Shown piece after piece: positions 36,230 through 48,538 of a DNA stretch of 64,000 nt. Position numbers and translations under genes: made by a program. Source of the stretch: Imbricaverruca yamaguchii (Eukaryota; Arthropoda; Thecostraca; Neoverrucidae); assembly GCA_034440575.1 (NCBI GenBank), contig JAOTOL010001214.1, positions 248,001-312,000 of the forward strand, written 5' to 3'. Position 1 is the stretch's first letter, and each line of letters starts with the position of its first letter. The notes beneath the pieces were generated by a model. That model made no database searches. It was not told the DNA's origin and saw nothing but the letters and a program-made list of their open reading frames with translations.

Positions 36230-36374
36230 GTGACATTGGATGAGAAACCACCAAATGTAACATTGCATTCGAATATAACAATATTTAGAGATGCTGCAAG
36301 TCCGTTAAAGCTTCTCATATGTAACGAGCCGGCATCTCGTTCGAATCTCGACGTCGACGTTTCACAAAACTGTG
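36230..36374 (+). repeat. Left inverted arm of a putative 8.3-kb element
   Basis: Aligns with the reverse complement of 44,327-44,497 with indels. Shared landmarks in order are gtgacatYtgatgag, cattcgaat, a ttctc.tatgtaacg block, cctcgttcgaat-like, gtcgacg and ttcacaaa. Identity is moderate, so this is an old or subterminal inverted repeat and not a fresh one. Confidence 0.6.
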
Positions 36375-36639
36375 CTGTAAATAGTGTGAGCTTTGGAACC
36401 TGGCGAATTCAGTTCACAAAGTAAAAGTTAGCAATATATTCTTGGTCAAAATGCACCGCTAAATTCAAGTAAATATACACTCATTCGAATATTCCCAGTA
36501 TCTATTGGCGAAACGTCGACCCGAAATTTGAACTGCTGGGGAATGTTTCCCGTTTCCTTATCCCTAGCTTCATTTGTGCATTGAACAGAGCAAAAATATG
36601 TGACAAAACGTGGCAAGTAACATGGGCAGGCACATTTCG

Positions 36640-36882
36640 GGAGAGACGGTCAGTTCGTGTGGTGGAGCAGAGGCCGGCCGAACGTTTCCTCCAGCAAAGT
36701 GCAACATCCGGACTGGACTCCAGTGGTCGACGTGGCCGTGTCAAAGAAGACCGCGACGACCCGCCTCCCCAGTCCCCACTCCACGAGTGCCTCCACCGCC
36801 TCGTCCGCCACGACCTCGCCGGTGCCGGCGGGCGGGCGCACGTGACAAGTTGTGGACGGACTCCACCAGCATCTTGTCACAC
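36640..36882 (-). pseudogene. Fragment of a hAT-like transposase family protein
   Basis: A minus-strand frame (36,650-36,880) reads PAGTGE, then EALVEWGLGRRVVAVFFDT, then TGVQSGCCTLLEE and GRPLL. This matches, from memory, a conserved block of an invertebrate transposase-like family (GTG..., WGL..RV..L.FDTT..NTG...GAC.LLE). The D in FDT is expected to be catalytic. The frame ends at a stop right after the block, and flanking frames are shifted. It lies between the left inverted arm and the 24-bp array. No function is left. Confidence 0.5.
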
Positions 36883-37180
36883 GAGAGCTGGGTGCTCGAC
36901 ACGATGCGGCCGACTCGTGCCGGCTGACCTTGCCAACCTGACCTCCGGCTGACCTTACTCACCGATGTTCGGCATGCGCCTGCCGTGGCCCAGAGCCAAA
37001 CACGAACGGCGTCGACGGCTTCCACGTCCTTGACGAGCTCAGCTCACACACCAGCTGCAGTCTGGCCGCAAAACGACCACCCTGGCAGTCGACGCGCCCA
37101 TAAACCCAAATTAATCATCATCATCATCACACCAGCTGCGGTGGACGATCAAGCCGCTCCCCGTGCACGATAAATGGTGC

Positions 37181-37245
37181 AGAGTGAAGGAGACGCCTCG
37201 CGCTCAGCTCAGGCGACGGCCGTCAGGACGTGCGATGTGTGAGGA
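37181..37245 (+). repeat. Left flank shared by the two 24-bp array loci
   Basis: Matches 45,476-45,541 with about 2 differences in 65 bp, beginning agagtgaaggagacgcctcg. It shows that the two arrays descend from one duplicated or mobile locus. Confidence 0.9.
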
Positions 37246-40200
37246 AGGGAGATCTTCGTACTGCCAAGGTGGGAGATCTTCGTACTGCCAAGATGGGAGA
37301 TCATCGTCCTGCCAATATGGGAGATCGTCGTCCTGCCAAGATGGGAGATCTTCGTCCTGCCAAGGTGGGAGATCTTCGTACTGCCAAGGTGGGAGATCGT
37401 CGTACTGCCAAGATGTGAGATCGTCGTCCTGCCAAGATGGGAGATCTTCGTACTGCCAAGATGGGATATCTTCGTACTGCCAATATGGGAGATCGTCGTC
37501 CTGCCAAGGTGGGAGATCGTCGTACTGTGAAGGTGGGAGACCTTCGTACTGTGAAGGTGGGAGATCGTCGTACTGCTAAGGTGGGAGATCTTCGTACTGC
37601 CAAGGTGGGAGATCTTCGTCCTGCCAAGGTGGGAGATCTTCGTACTGCCAAGGTGGGAGATCTTCGTACTGCCAAGATGGGAGATCTTCGTCCTGCCAAG
37701 ATGGGAGATCTTCGTACTGCCAAGGTGGGAGATCTTCGTACTGCCAAGGTGGGAGATCTTCGTACTGCCAAGATGGGAGATCTTCGTACTGCCAAGGTGG
37801 GAGATCTTCGTACTGCCAAGATGGGAGATCTTCGTCCTGCCAAGATGGGAGATCTTCGTACTGCCAAGGTGGGAGATCTTCGTACCGCCAAGGTGGGAGA
37901 TCTTCGTACCGCCAAGATGGGAGATCTTCGTACTGCCAAGATGGGATATCTTCGTACTGCCAATATGGGAGATCGTCGTCCTGCCAAGGTGGGAGATCGT
38001 CGTACTGTAAGGTGGGAGACCTTCGTACTGTGAAGGTGGGAGATCGTCGTACTGCTAAGGTGGGAGATCTTCGTACTGTCAAGGTGGGAGATCTTCGTAC
38101 TGCCAATATGGGAGATCTTCGTACTGCCAAGGTGGGAGATCTTCGTCCTGCCAAGGTGGGAGATCTTCGTCCTGCCAAGGTGGGAGATCGTCGTACTGCC
38201 AAGATGTGAGATCGTCGTCCTGCCAAGATGGGAGATCTTCGTACTGCCAAGATGGGAGATCTTCGTACTGCCAAGATGGGAGATCGTCGTCCTGCCAAGG
38301 TGGGAGATCGTCGTACTGTGAAGGTGGGAGACCTTCGTACTGTGAAGGTGGGAGATCGTCGTACTGCCAAGGTGGGAGATCTTCGTACTGCCAAGATGGG
38401 AGATCTTCGTACTGCCAAGATGGGAGATCTTCGTACTGCCAAGGTGGGAGATCTTCGTACTGCCAAGATGGGAGATCTTCGTCCTGCCAAGATGGGAGAT
38501 CTTCGTACTGCCAAGGTGGGAGATCTTCGTACTGCCAAGGTGGGAGATCTTCGTACTGCCAAGGTGGGAGATCTTCGTACTGCCAAGGTGGGAGATCTTC
38601 GTACTGCCAAGGTGGGAGATCTTCGTACTGCCAAGATGGGAGATCTTCGTACTGCCAAGATGGGAGATCTTCGTCCTGCCAAGGTGGGAGATCTTCGTAC
38701 TGTCAAGATGGGAGATCTTCGTACCGTCAAGGTGGGAGATCTTCGTACTGCCAAGGTGGGAGATCTTCGTACTGTCAAGGTGGGAGATCTTCGTCCTGCC
38801 AAGGTGGGAGATCTTCGTACTGCCAAGGTGGGAGATCTTCGTACTGCCAAGGTGGGAGATCTTCGTACTGCCAAGATGGGAGATCTTCGTCCTGCCAAGG
38901 TGGGAGATCTTCGTATTGTCAAGATGGGAGATCTTCATACCGTCAAGGTGGGAGATCTTCGTACTGCCAAGGTGGGAGATCTTCGTACTGCCAAGATGGG
39001 AGATCTTCGTACTGCCAAGATGGGAGATCTTCGTCCTGCCAAGGTGGGAGATCTTCGTATTGTCAAGATGGGAGATCTTCTACCGTCAAGGTGGGAGATC
39101 TTCGTACTGCCAAGGTGGGAGATCTTCGTACTGCCAAGGTGGGAGATCTTCGTACTGCCAAGGTGGGAGATCTTCGTACTGCCAAGGTGGGAGATCGTCG
39201 TACTGTCAAGGTGGGAGATCGTCGTACTGTCAAGGTGGGAGATCTTCGTACTGTCAAGGTGGGAGATCGTCGTACTGCCAAGGTGGGAGATCTTCGTACT
39301 GCCAAGATGGGAGATCGTCGTCCTGGCAAGGTGGGAGATCGTCGTACTGTGAAGGTGGGAGATCTTCGTACTGTGAAGGTGGGAGATCGTCGTGCTGTCA
39401 AGGTGGGAGATCGTCGTACTGCCAAGGTGGGAGATCTTCGTACTGCCAAGATGGGAGATCTTCGTCCTGCCAAGATGGAAGATCTTCGTACTGCCAAGGT
39501 GGGAGATCTTCGTACTGCTAAGGTGGGAGATCTTCGTACTGCCAAGATGGGAGATATTCGTACTGCCCAGGTGGGAGATCTTCGTACTGCCAAGATGGGA
39601 GATCTTCGTCCTGCCAAGATGGGAGATCTTCGTACTGCCAAGGTGGGAGATCTTCGTCCTGCCAAGATGGGAGATCTTCGTACTGCCAAGATGGGATATC
39701 TTCGTACTGCCAATATGGGAGATCGTCGTCCTGCCAAGGTGGGAGATCGTCGTACTGTGAAGGTGGGAGACCTTCGTACTGTGAAGGTGGGAGATCGTCG
39801 TACTGCTAAGGTGGGAGATCTTCGTACTGCCAAGGTGGGAGATCTTCGTACTGCCAAGATGGGAGATCTTCGTACTGCCAAGGTGGGAGATCTTCGTACT
39901 GCCAAGATGGGAGATCTTCGTCCTGCCAAGATGGAAGATCTTCGTACTGCCAAGGTGGGAGATCTTCGTACTGCCAAGGTGGGAGATCTTCGTACTGCCA
40001 AGATGGGAGATATTCGTACTGCCAAGGTGGGAGATCTTCGTACTGCCAAGATGGGAGATCTTCGTCCTGCCAAGATGGGAGATCTTCGTACTGCCAAGGT
40101 GGGAGATCTTCGTACCGCCAAGGTGGGAGATCTTCGTACTGCCAAGTTGGGAGATCTTCGTACTGCCAAGATGGGAGATCTTCGTACTGCCAAGATGGGA

Positions 40201-43200
40201 GATCTTCGTCCTGCCAAGGTGGGAGATCTTCGTATTGTCAAGATGGGAGATCTTCATACCGTCAAGGTGGGAGATCTTCGTACTGCCAAGGTGGGAGATC
40301 TTCGTCCTGCCAAGGTGGGAGATCTTCGTACTGTCAAGGTGGGAGATCTTCGTACTGCCAAGGTGGGAGATCTTCGTACTGTCAAGGTGGGAGATCTTCG
40401 TACTGCCAAGGTGGGAGATCTTCGTACTGCCAAGGTGGGAGATCTTCGTACTGCCAAGATGGGAGATCGTCGTCCTGCCAAGATGGGAGATCGTCGTACT
40501 GTGAAGATGGGAGATCTTCGTATTGTCAAGGTGGGAGATCGTCGTACTGCCAAGATGGGAGATCGTCGTACTGTGAAGGTGGGAGATTTTCGTACTGCCA
40601 AGATGGGAGATCGTCGTACTGGCAAGGTGGGAGATCGTCGTACTGTGAAGGTGGGAGATCTTCGTACTGTGAAGGTGGGAGATCGTCGTACTGTCAAGGT
40701 GGGAGATCGTCGTACTGTGAAGGTGGGAGATCGTCGTACTGTCAAGGTGGGAGATCGTCGTCCTGGCAAGGTGGGAGATCGTCGTACTGTCAAGGTGGGA
40801 GATCGTCGTACTGTGAAGATGGGAGATCTTCGTACTGCCAAGGTTGGATATCGTCGTACTGTGAAGGTGGGAGATCTTCGTACTGTGAAGGTGGGAGATC
40901 GTCGTACTGTGAAGGTGGGATATCTTCGTACTGTCAAGGTGGGAGATCTTCGTACTGCCAAGATGGGAGATCTTCGTCCTGCCAAGATGGGAGATCGTCG
41001 TACTGTCACGGTGGGAGATCGTCGTACTGCCAAGATAGGAGATCGTCGTACTGCCAAGGTTGGAGATCTTCGTCCTGTCGAGGTGGGAGATCTTCGTACT
41101 GCCAAGGTGGGAGATCTTCGTACTGCCAAGGTGGGAGATCTTCATACCGTCAAGGTGGGAGATCGTCGCACTGCCAAGGTGGGAGATCTTCGTACTGCCA
41201 AGGTGGGAGATCTTCGTACTGCCAAGGTGGGAGATCTTCGTACTGCCAAGATGGGAGATCGTCGTCCTGCCAAGATGGGAGATCGTCGTACTGTGAAGAT
41301 GGGAGATCTTCGTATTGTCAAGGTGGGAGATCGTCGTACTGCCAAGATGGGAGATCGTCGTACTGTGAAGGTGGGAGATTTTCGTACTGCCAAGATGGGA
41401 GATCGTCGTCCTGGCAAGGTGGGAGATCGTCGTACTGTGAAGGTGGGAGATCTTCGTACTGTGAAGGTGGGAGATCGTCGTACTGTCAAGGTGGGAGATC
41501 GTCGTACTGTGAAGGTGGGAGATCGTCGTACTGTCAAGGTGGGAGATCGTCGTCCTGGCAAGGTGGGAGATCGTCGTACTGTCAAGGTGGGAGATCGTCG
41601 TACTGTGAAGATGGGAGATCTTCGTACTGCCAAGGTGGGAGATCGTCGTACTGTGAAGGTGGGAGATCTTCGTACTGTGAAGGTGGGAGATCGTCGTACT
41701 GTGAAGGTGGGAGATCTTCGTACTGTCAAGGTGGGAGATCTTCGTACTGCCAAGATGGGAGATCTTCGTCCTGCCAAGATGGGAGATCGTCGTACTGTCA
41801 CGGTGGGAGATCGTCGTACTGCCAAGATAGGAGATCGTCGTACTGCCAAGGTTGGAGATCTTCGTCCTGTCGAGGTGGAAGATCGTCGTACTGTCAAGGT
41901 GGGAGATATTCGTACTGCCAAGGTGGGAGATCTTCGTACTGCCAAGATGGGAGATCTTCGTCCTGCCAATATGGGAGATCGTCGTCCTGCCAAGGTGGGA
42001 GATCTTCGTACTGCCAAGGTGGGAGATCGTCGTACTGCCAAGGTGGGAGATCGTCGTACTGCCAAGGTGGGAGATCTTCGTATTGTCAAGATGGGAGATC
42101 TTCGTACTGCCAAGATGGGAGATCTTCGTACTGCCAAGGTGGGAGATCTTCGTACTGCCAAGATGGGAGATCTTCGTACCGTCAAGGTGGGAGATCTTCG
42201 TTCTGCCAAGGTGGGAGATCTTCGTACTGCCAAGGTGGGAGATCTTCGTACTGCCAAGATGGGAGATCTTCGTCCTGCCAAGATGGGAGATCTTCGTACT
42301 GTCAAGGTGGGAGATCGTCGTACTGCCAAGATAGGAGATCGTCGTACTGTGAAGATGGGAGATCTTCGTACTGCCAAGGTGGGAGATCTTCGTACTGCCA
42401 AGATGGGAGATCTTCGTACTGCCAAGGTGGGAGATCTTCGTACTGCCAAGGTGGGAGATCGTCGTACTGCCAAGGTGGGAGATCGTCGTCCTGGCAAGGT
42501 GGGAGATCGTCGTACTGTGAAGGTGGGAGATCTTCGTACTGTGAAGGTGGGAGATCGTCGTACTGTCAAGGTGGGAGATCTTCGTACTGTGAAGGTGGGA
42601 GATCGTCGTACTGTCAAGGTGGGAGATCGTCGTACTGTGAAGATGGGAGATCTTCGTACTGCCAAGGTGGGAGATCGTCGTACTGTGAAGGTGGGAGATC
42701 TTCGTACTGCCAAGGTGGGAGATCGTCGTACTGTGAAGGTGGGAGATCTTCGTACTGCCAAGATGGGAGATCTTCGTCCTGCCAAGGTGGGAGATCGTCG
42801 TATTGTCAAGGTGGGAGATCTTCGTACTGTCAAGGTGGGAGATCGTCGTCCTGGCAAGGTGGGAGATCGTCGTACTGTGAAGGTGGGAGATCTTCGTACT
42901 GTGAAGGTGGGAGATCGTCGTACTGTCAAGGTGGGAGATCGTCGTACTGCCAAGATAGGAGATCGTCGTACTGCCAAGGTTGGAGATCTTCGTCCTGTCG
43001 AGGTGGAAGATCGTCGTACTGTCAAGGTGGGAGATCGTCGTACTGTCCAGGTGGGAGATCGTCGTCCTGCCAAGATGGGAGATCTTCGTACTGCCAAGAT
43101 GGGAGATCTTCGTCCTGCCAATATGGGAGATCGTCGTCCTGCCAAGGTGGGAGATCTTCGTGCTGCCAAGGTGGGAGATCGTCGTCCTGCCAAGGTGGGA

Positions 43201-43575
43201 GATCTTCGTACTGCCAAGGTGGGAGATCTTCGTACTGCCAAGGTGGGAGATCGTCGTACTGCCAAGGTGGGAGATCTTCGTATTGTCAAGATGGGAGATC
43301 TTCGTACTGCCAAGGTGGGAGATCGTCGTACTGCCAAGGTGGGAGATCGTCGTACTGTCAATGTGGGAGATCTTCGTACTGCCAGGATGGGAGATCTTCG
43401 TACTGCCAGGATGGGATATCTTCGTACTGCCAAGATGGGAGATCTTCGTACTGTCAAGGTGGGAGATCGTCGTACTGCCAAGATGGGAGATCTTCGTACT
43501 GCCAGGATGGGAGATCTTCGTACTGCCAAGGTGGGAGAGCTTCGTACTGTCAAGGTGGGATATCTTTATCCTGCC
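37246..43575. repeat. 6.3-kb array of a 24-bp unit
   Basis: About 264 copies of a 24-bp unit composed of gggagatcttcgtactgcca and aggt. Variant sites are agatct/agatcg, tactg/tcctg, cc/tc/tg and ggt/gat. The unit has no stop in any of six frames and 24 is divisible by three, so 8-residue periodic ORFs appear on both strands. These include 1,807 codons at 38,206-43,629 plus, and 1,555 and 803 codons minus. Higher order is present: blocks repeat at a 792-bp offset (33 units) around 40,250-41,880. I annotate it as satellite DNA, not a protein gene. Confidence 0.95.
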
Positions 43576-43865
43576 ATGCGCTGCAGCCATGTCAGTCATC
43601 ACCTGGAGCAGAGATGGAAAAGCAACTAAACTTTATAAGTTTTCCATTGGGTTTTATCCGACTTCATTGAACTTTCACGTGACATAAACAGCCTAATTAA
43701 GATTTGTTTCCAGAAAAGAGACAATTCTTAAGATTATCGTTCAGCATAGCCGTCATCCGCGGCGAATGCCTAGGACATTAGTAATTTTCAAGTCCATCTT
43801 CATATTTATCGCCTTGAATCGTTTGGCAGGCAACGACGCACCAGAGGAACTCAGCCGTTGCGGAG
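43576..43865. repeat. Right flank shared by the two 24-bp array loci
   Basis: Collinear with 45,823-46,115. It starts gcgctgcagccatg and continues through an aagttttcc/aagttttgg segment and the caagtccatcttcatatt block. Divergence is much larger than in the left flank. Confidence 0.8.
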
Positions 43866-44047
43866 ATACCTCCTCCAGTGATGACGTGGACACACTCAGC
43901 GGAGCAGTGGCCGACGCTTTCCGTCACCGCACCTTCTCCATCTCAATCCGAGTCGCCTCTTGTTCGGCTCGCTTCATCCTTCTCTTCGACTTTTTCGCCA
44001 GGTCCTCGTGCACCTTGCCCATTACCATCTTTTGCTCTCCCCGCTGA
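43757..44047 (-). pseudogene. Coding-like remnant, charged coiled-coil segment
   Basis: The minus strand gives an open stretch with KVHEDLAKKSKRRMKRAEQE followed by ATRIEMEKVR. One in-frame stop follows, then SSGASLPAKRFKAINMKMD and LKITNVLG before its own stop. The last part is conserved in the second locus (46,010-46,115 minus: [20 protein letters not shown]), which argues for past coding. The first part is rich in Lys/Glu/Arg heptads. I do not recognise the family. It lies inside the right inverted arm and could be part of the same element's protein. Confidence 0.45.
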
Positions 44048-44326
44048 TGGACTAGAACGCTCGGTTCCCCTCACCCGTGATCATCTTTTATGCATAGCGA
44101 TGGGAGATATCGAGTAGTCTCGACAACTCTCCCTCCAGCACGACGCGGACACAAGGTCCCCATCAGACTTGCGCTGTTTGGACCTCATAATGTTCCGTGC
44201 TTGGCGATCAAGGTGACCGAATTGAGGGCTACTTCTTTTATTTAATGTCCGGAGTAGTTCTCTCGATTATTATTTAGCCATTTGTAGCCACGAATGCTCC
44301 AAACATATGCTAATTTGTAGTGTGAT
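44048..44326. other. No gene seen
   Basis: Spacer between the coding-like remnant and the right inverted arm. No ORF or motif. Confidence 0.5.
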
Positions 44327-44497
44327 AACAGCTTTGTGAAGCGTCGACGCCGATATTCGAACGAGGTGCTGACCCGTTACATAGGAGAAACTCTGCTGCA
44401 CTTGCGGAACCCCTAATCATTCTTCGATTCGAATGAATTGTATAGCTGGATACAATTTAATGAAATTGTATAATTGTATTCCCTCATCAGATGTCAC
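44327..44497 (-). repeat. Right inverted arm of the putative 8.3-kb element
   Basis: Reverse-complement partner of 36,230-36,374, with indels. Everything between the arms, including the whole 24-bp array, would be internal to the element. Confidence 0.6.
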
Positions 44498-45475
44498 CGA
44501 ACAATCCCGTGACAGCGAAATCGAAATGTTTGCCTATGGGCTACGACAGAGGACGTTGAAGGACTCATTGGATATTGGATCTCATTTTTGGATTGTATAA
44601 GTATAAAACTATTTTCTTGGATTTGTTGATTGGATAATAATATGGTGGTAATAATGTGACCATGTGCACACACCAACAGCGATGTGGCTGTGGCGGCAGC
44701 ACGACCATCGGAACACGACCAACATCAGATGCAGACACAGGCACTGCAACATGGAAGATGAATATGACGCTTAAGGACGTCATCAAAGCAGAAAAGTGCG
44801 AAATAAGCGTGGTTTGAACCCCGGGCTATACTGCTAGCCAAAGACATGCTACATGCTTGCTTGCTTGCTACATACAAGACATGCTGTCCGTAAAATGATT
44901 GTTCTGGAGCTGGTCTTCAAGCCCTATTCTGACTCGAATCGACCTATCCGGTCTTTACCTTTTTTCTATCGGCGGTACCTATATATCTATCTGGGTTGGT
45001 TGTTTGAAAAATAATGCCGAAATACAGCCATGTCCGTTTAAAATTTAGCATAACGTAGAACAATTACCCAGTGGTTCCTTCGGACGTTGACGAGCCGATT
45101 TGCCTTGCAGTTCATAGCACAAAGTGGCTAGCCAGAGGAGCATGCAACGGACGTGGAAGAGCCACGGTGCAAGCCGCCGTACTGACCTCGTACACGACCA
45201 CACATGAAAGCAAGCTGTTGCCAATGCACTGCTAACTACTGCCTGGCAGCGGTCAGCGTAAACGGCGGCGGGAACGACCGCTTCCCCGTCCGTGCGACAA
45301 ATACCCCTCGGAGCTCTTCGACAAGAGTACGACCTGCGACCTTAACGTAAAAGTGCACGCCTCAGACTTGCCTGCAAATCCTACTCGTTCTAAAGGCGGC
45401 GCACATGACCTTCATGGCCTGTCGGCGCCAACCGTAAATATGGGGACAGATCATCCCCCTATGTACGGTTGGCGT
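44498..45475. other. No gene recognised; stem-loop at the repeat boundary
   Basis: Unique sequence. Positions 45,427-45,436 and 45,464-45,473 are perfect 10-bp arms (gccaaccgta) that end 2 bp before the shared array flank begins at 45,476. That could mark an element boundary. Confidence 0.5.
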
Positions 45476-46115
45476 AGAGTGAAGGAGACGCCTCGCGCTC
45501 AGTTCGGGCGACGGCCGTCAGGACGTGCGATGTGTGAGGAAGGGAGATCTTCGTACTGCCAAGGTGGGAGATCTTCGTACTGCCAAGATGGGAGATCTTC
45601 GTACTGTCAAGGTGGGAGATCTTCGTACTGCCAAGGTGGGAGATCTTCGTACTGCCAAGGTGGGAGATCTTCGTACTGCCAAGGTGGGAGATCTTCGTAC
45701 TGCCAAGGTGGGAGATCTTCGTACTGCCAAGGTGGGAGATCTTCGTACTGTAAAGGTGGGAGATCTTCGTACTGCCAAGATGGGAGATCTCCAACCTGCC
45801 AAGATGGGAGATCTCCAACCTGCCAGGCGCTGCAGCCATGCCAGTCATCGCCCGGAGCACAGACGTTACAAAAACACGGCTCTAGTTCGTAAGTTTTGGA
45901 CTGAGTTCAATTCGATTTGATTGAACCCCACGTGATATATATAGCATAATTAGGATTTGTTTTCATGAAAGAGACAAATATTGCGATTCTTATTCAGCGT
46001 CGCGGTCAGCCGCAGCGAGTGCCTAGCATATTAGTAATCTTCAAGTCCATCTTCATATTCCTTGCCTTGAGTCGTTTCGCAGGCGACGACGTGCCAGAAG
46101 TACTCGCAGGAGACC
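45476..46115. repeat. Second, short locus of the 24-bp array with shared flanks
   Basis: Left flank 45,476-45,541, about 12 units at 45,542-45,822, and right flank 45,823-46,115 are homologous to the big locus. The last two units have switched to a ccaac variant. A minus-strand open stretch at 46,010-46,115 keeps the [10 protein letters not shown] peptide. It looks like an unexpanded relative of the 6.3-kb array. Confidence 0.85.
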
Positions 46116-46308
46116 TCCGGGGCCGCGGTAGCTCGTGGAAGATTACGACTGTCGTTAATTCTTTGTCACTCGATAACCCTGGGCCAATTGATGACTTGAG
46201 GGCCAAATAAGATCGAGATTGGCCAACAAGCAGAGCCCCCTGGCCGACGAAACCGCTGTAACCTTGAGCCGTAGGCGGTCGGTCGGTCGAATTTGTACCC
46301 CGTAGTTT

Positions 46309-46570
<262 letters not shown>

Positions 46571-46799
46571 CCCAAACGTGATCGATCCATTAACCCGCGC
46601 CGTCTTTCCGGTCAAATCCTCACACCCCGTCCCGGGGGGGCGGTTGAAGACCCCCTCTAAAATCCAAGCTAAGCATCGCACGAAAACGAAAGAGGTGTCA
46701 TCGGAAAGCGCTCGACGAGTAGGGTCCGAGTCCACCCCTGAAAACAATTTTTGTTCCCCAAAAGTGACGTCACCAGAGTGGCTCGATTTTCACGACTTT

Positions 46800-47425
46800 T
46801 CACGAATTACATTATGTTTTTGGCTCTGGGAAGTTCATTTTCGGGGATGTATGAAAAAAAAATATTTGGAACGAGAACATGACAGCGAAATCGACCAGAG
46901 GTTTAATTTTCTTGGTCCCCCAATTTTTTTTCTTAATTTCACAATATTTCGTTTTCAAGTTTTCTTTAATTTTCCTTTTCCAATGGGTAGAGCAGACCGA
47001 GAAACGTTGTTGGAAGTCAACTTGGCCTAATAGAAAATGCTTGCTTGAGCCATAATCCTCTATTTTAACTGAAATTTAGCAAACACGAAAAATTTGTATA
47101 CAGTCAAAAACGAAAAAAAGAGAAAAATTCAACTCGTACGTTTTGTTGCATCCCTAAAGAGAAGCAAACACTGAATGCTTCATTAAAATATCTCCATCCG
47201 TTAAAGCGTCACGACTGGTTGAACTTTCATGGAGGTGACCTCACTTGACCTTGACTAACTCGTTGACCCTAGATGACCTGACTTATAAATTTTGAAACAT
47301 CGTGCCAAATTAATGTGGGGAGAAGGCATGCCAAATTTGGGCACGCTGCCGCGCTCCGTTCGTTTACTATCTGAGAAAAACCGGAGGGGGAGCGGTTGAA
47401 GACCCCCGAGACCGGACGGGTGAAC
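46800..47425 (+). repeat. Dispersed repeat B, copy 1
   Basis: Positions 46,985-47,425 are collinear with 55,930-56,390. Landmarks are gttggaagtcaactt, cgtacgtt.tgttgcatcc, ggtgacctcacttgacctt and gttgaagacccccgaga. Positions 46,800-47,060 also match the reverse complement of about 56,490-56,770. No protein is recognisable. Confidence 0.8.
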
Positions 47426-48538
47426 GTTTTTGGAATTTCAAAATTTTTAGGTTTGAAGTTTTCATTAATTTTCCTTTTTCAAAGGGTAGAGCAGACCAAA
47501 GGTGAAAAAGTACCAACACGACATCGTACGACGGTGGAAATTTACCACTGCGGCCATTCCTCCGTGGTGGAAACTCGTCCCCGGAGACTAGGAACAAAGA
47601 AACTGCTGTTTTGATTCGAGCTTCGGAAAAAAATATGATCTACGATTTCTCGAAAAAGTAAAACCCGTCAAATTCCTCGAAATAAGATGAATCCTCAAAA
47701 ATCAATTGCAATTTGCTCCCCATCCATCCCATCCCCCCAAGATACGCATGGAGTTTTTTCCCCATGTAAAGGAGTTCCTTGGCGTCGTACAAAAATCTTC
47801 GGGAGCGACAACTTTCCTCCGGAAATAGCCTATGGTGGAAATTGGTGGGAAGGTTTTTTACCGACATACAGACGCAAGAATATCAAAACTGTGTGCCGGC
47901 CGGATGCACATGATTTTTTGCGTTTCTGGTAAGTCGTGAAAACGACATTTCCATTCACATTTCATTTGTTTAAAGCCATAACTTCAAAATGTAGAGGCGA
48001 AACACTGCCAACGACGTTGGGCGAGCGATTATGATAAAAATAGGAAGAATGAATGCAGCGTTGTATTATAAAACATAGTTATATCAGGTACAGCTTCACG
48101 TTATTTGTAAGATGGCTATTCACAACTGTACATTTTTTTCTGCAGCTCGCGCTCATTGCTTCCCTCGTTTATTTTGCATCTCTTTCTCACGAGTAATCTC
48201 CGGTTAGGGGCGTTTTCACGGTTTCATCTATCAACTGGATTACCTGCGGTTGTTTGCCAAAAGATGTCACTAGTGAGCCACCCTATTCTGACGTTATGCA
48301 TCATTATAAAGAACATGGATATTTTATTACTGTATATTTTATGCACATAAATTATATTACAACCGAAGATATATCAGCCGTCTAGATTAAAAATAAATAT
48401 ATTCAGAATTAAATCAGATGATGTAGGGAACTACCAACAATTGGATCTGTACCCGGCTTTGATTTAAAACCTTGAATAGTTGACCACGGCTCTTCCGCGT
48501 TGACGGTTCTGGAAATTTGAAGGTTTTGTGAAGGTGCT
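47426..48538. other. No gene seen
   Basis: AT-rich. A piece around 47,440-47,490 repeats the gaagttttcattaattttcc and gggtagagcagacc words of repeat B. Otherwise nothing recognisable. Confidence 0.5.

Noticed and set aside
37246..43575. CRISPR array
   Set aside because: Units are directly adjacent 24-mers without unique spacers, no cas genes are present, and the context is eukaryotic.
38206..43629. 1,807-codon ORF as a giant repeat protein gene
   Set aside because: The 24-bp unit is stop-free in all six frames, equally long ORFs exist on the other strand, and variants are not biased to silent changes in any frame.
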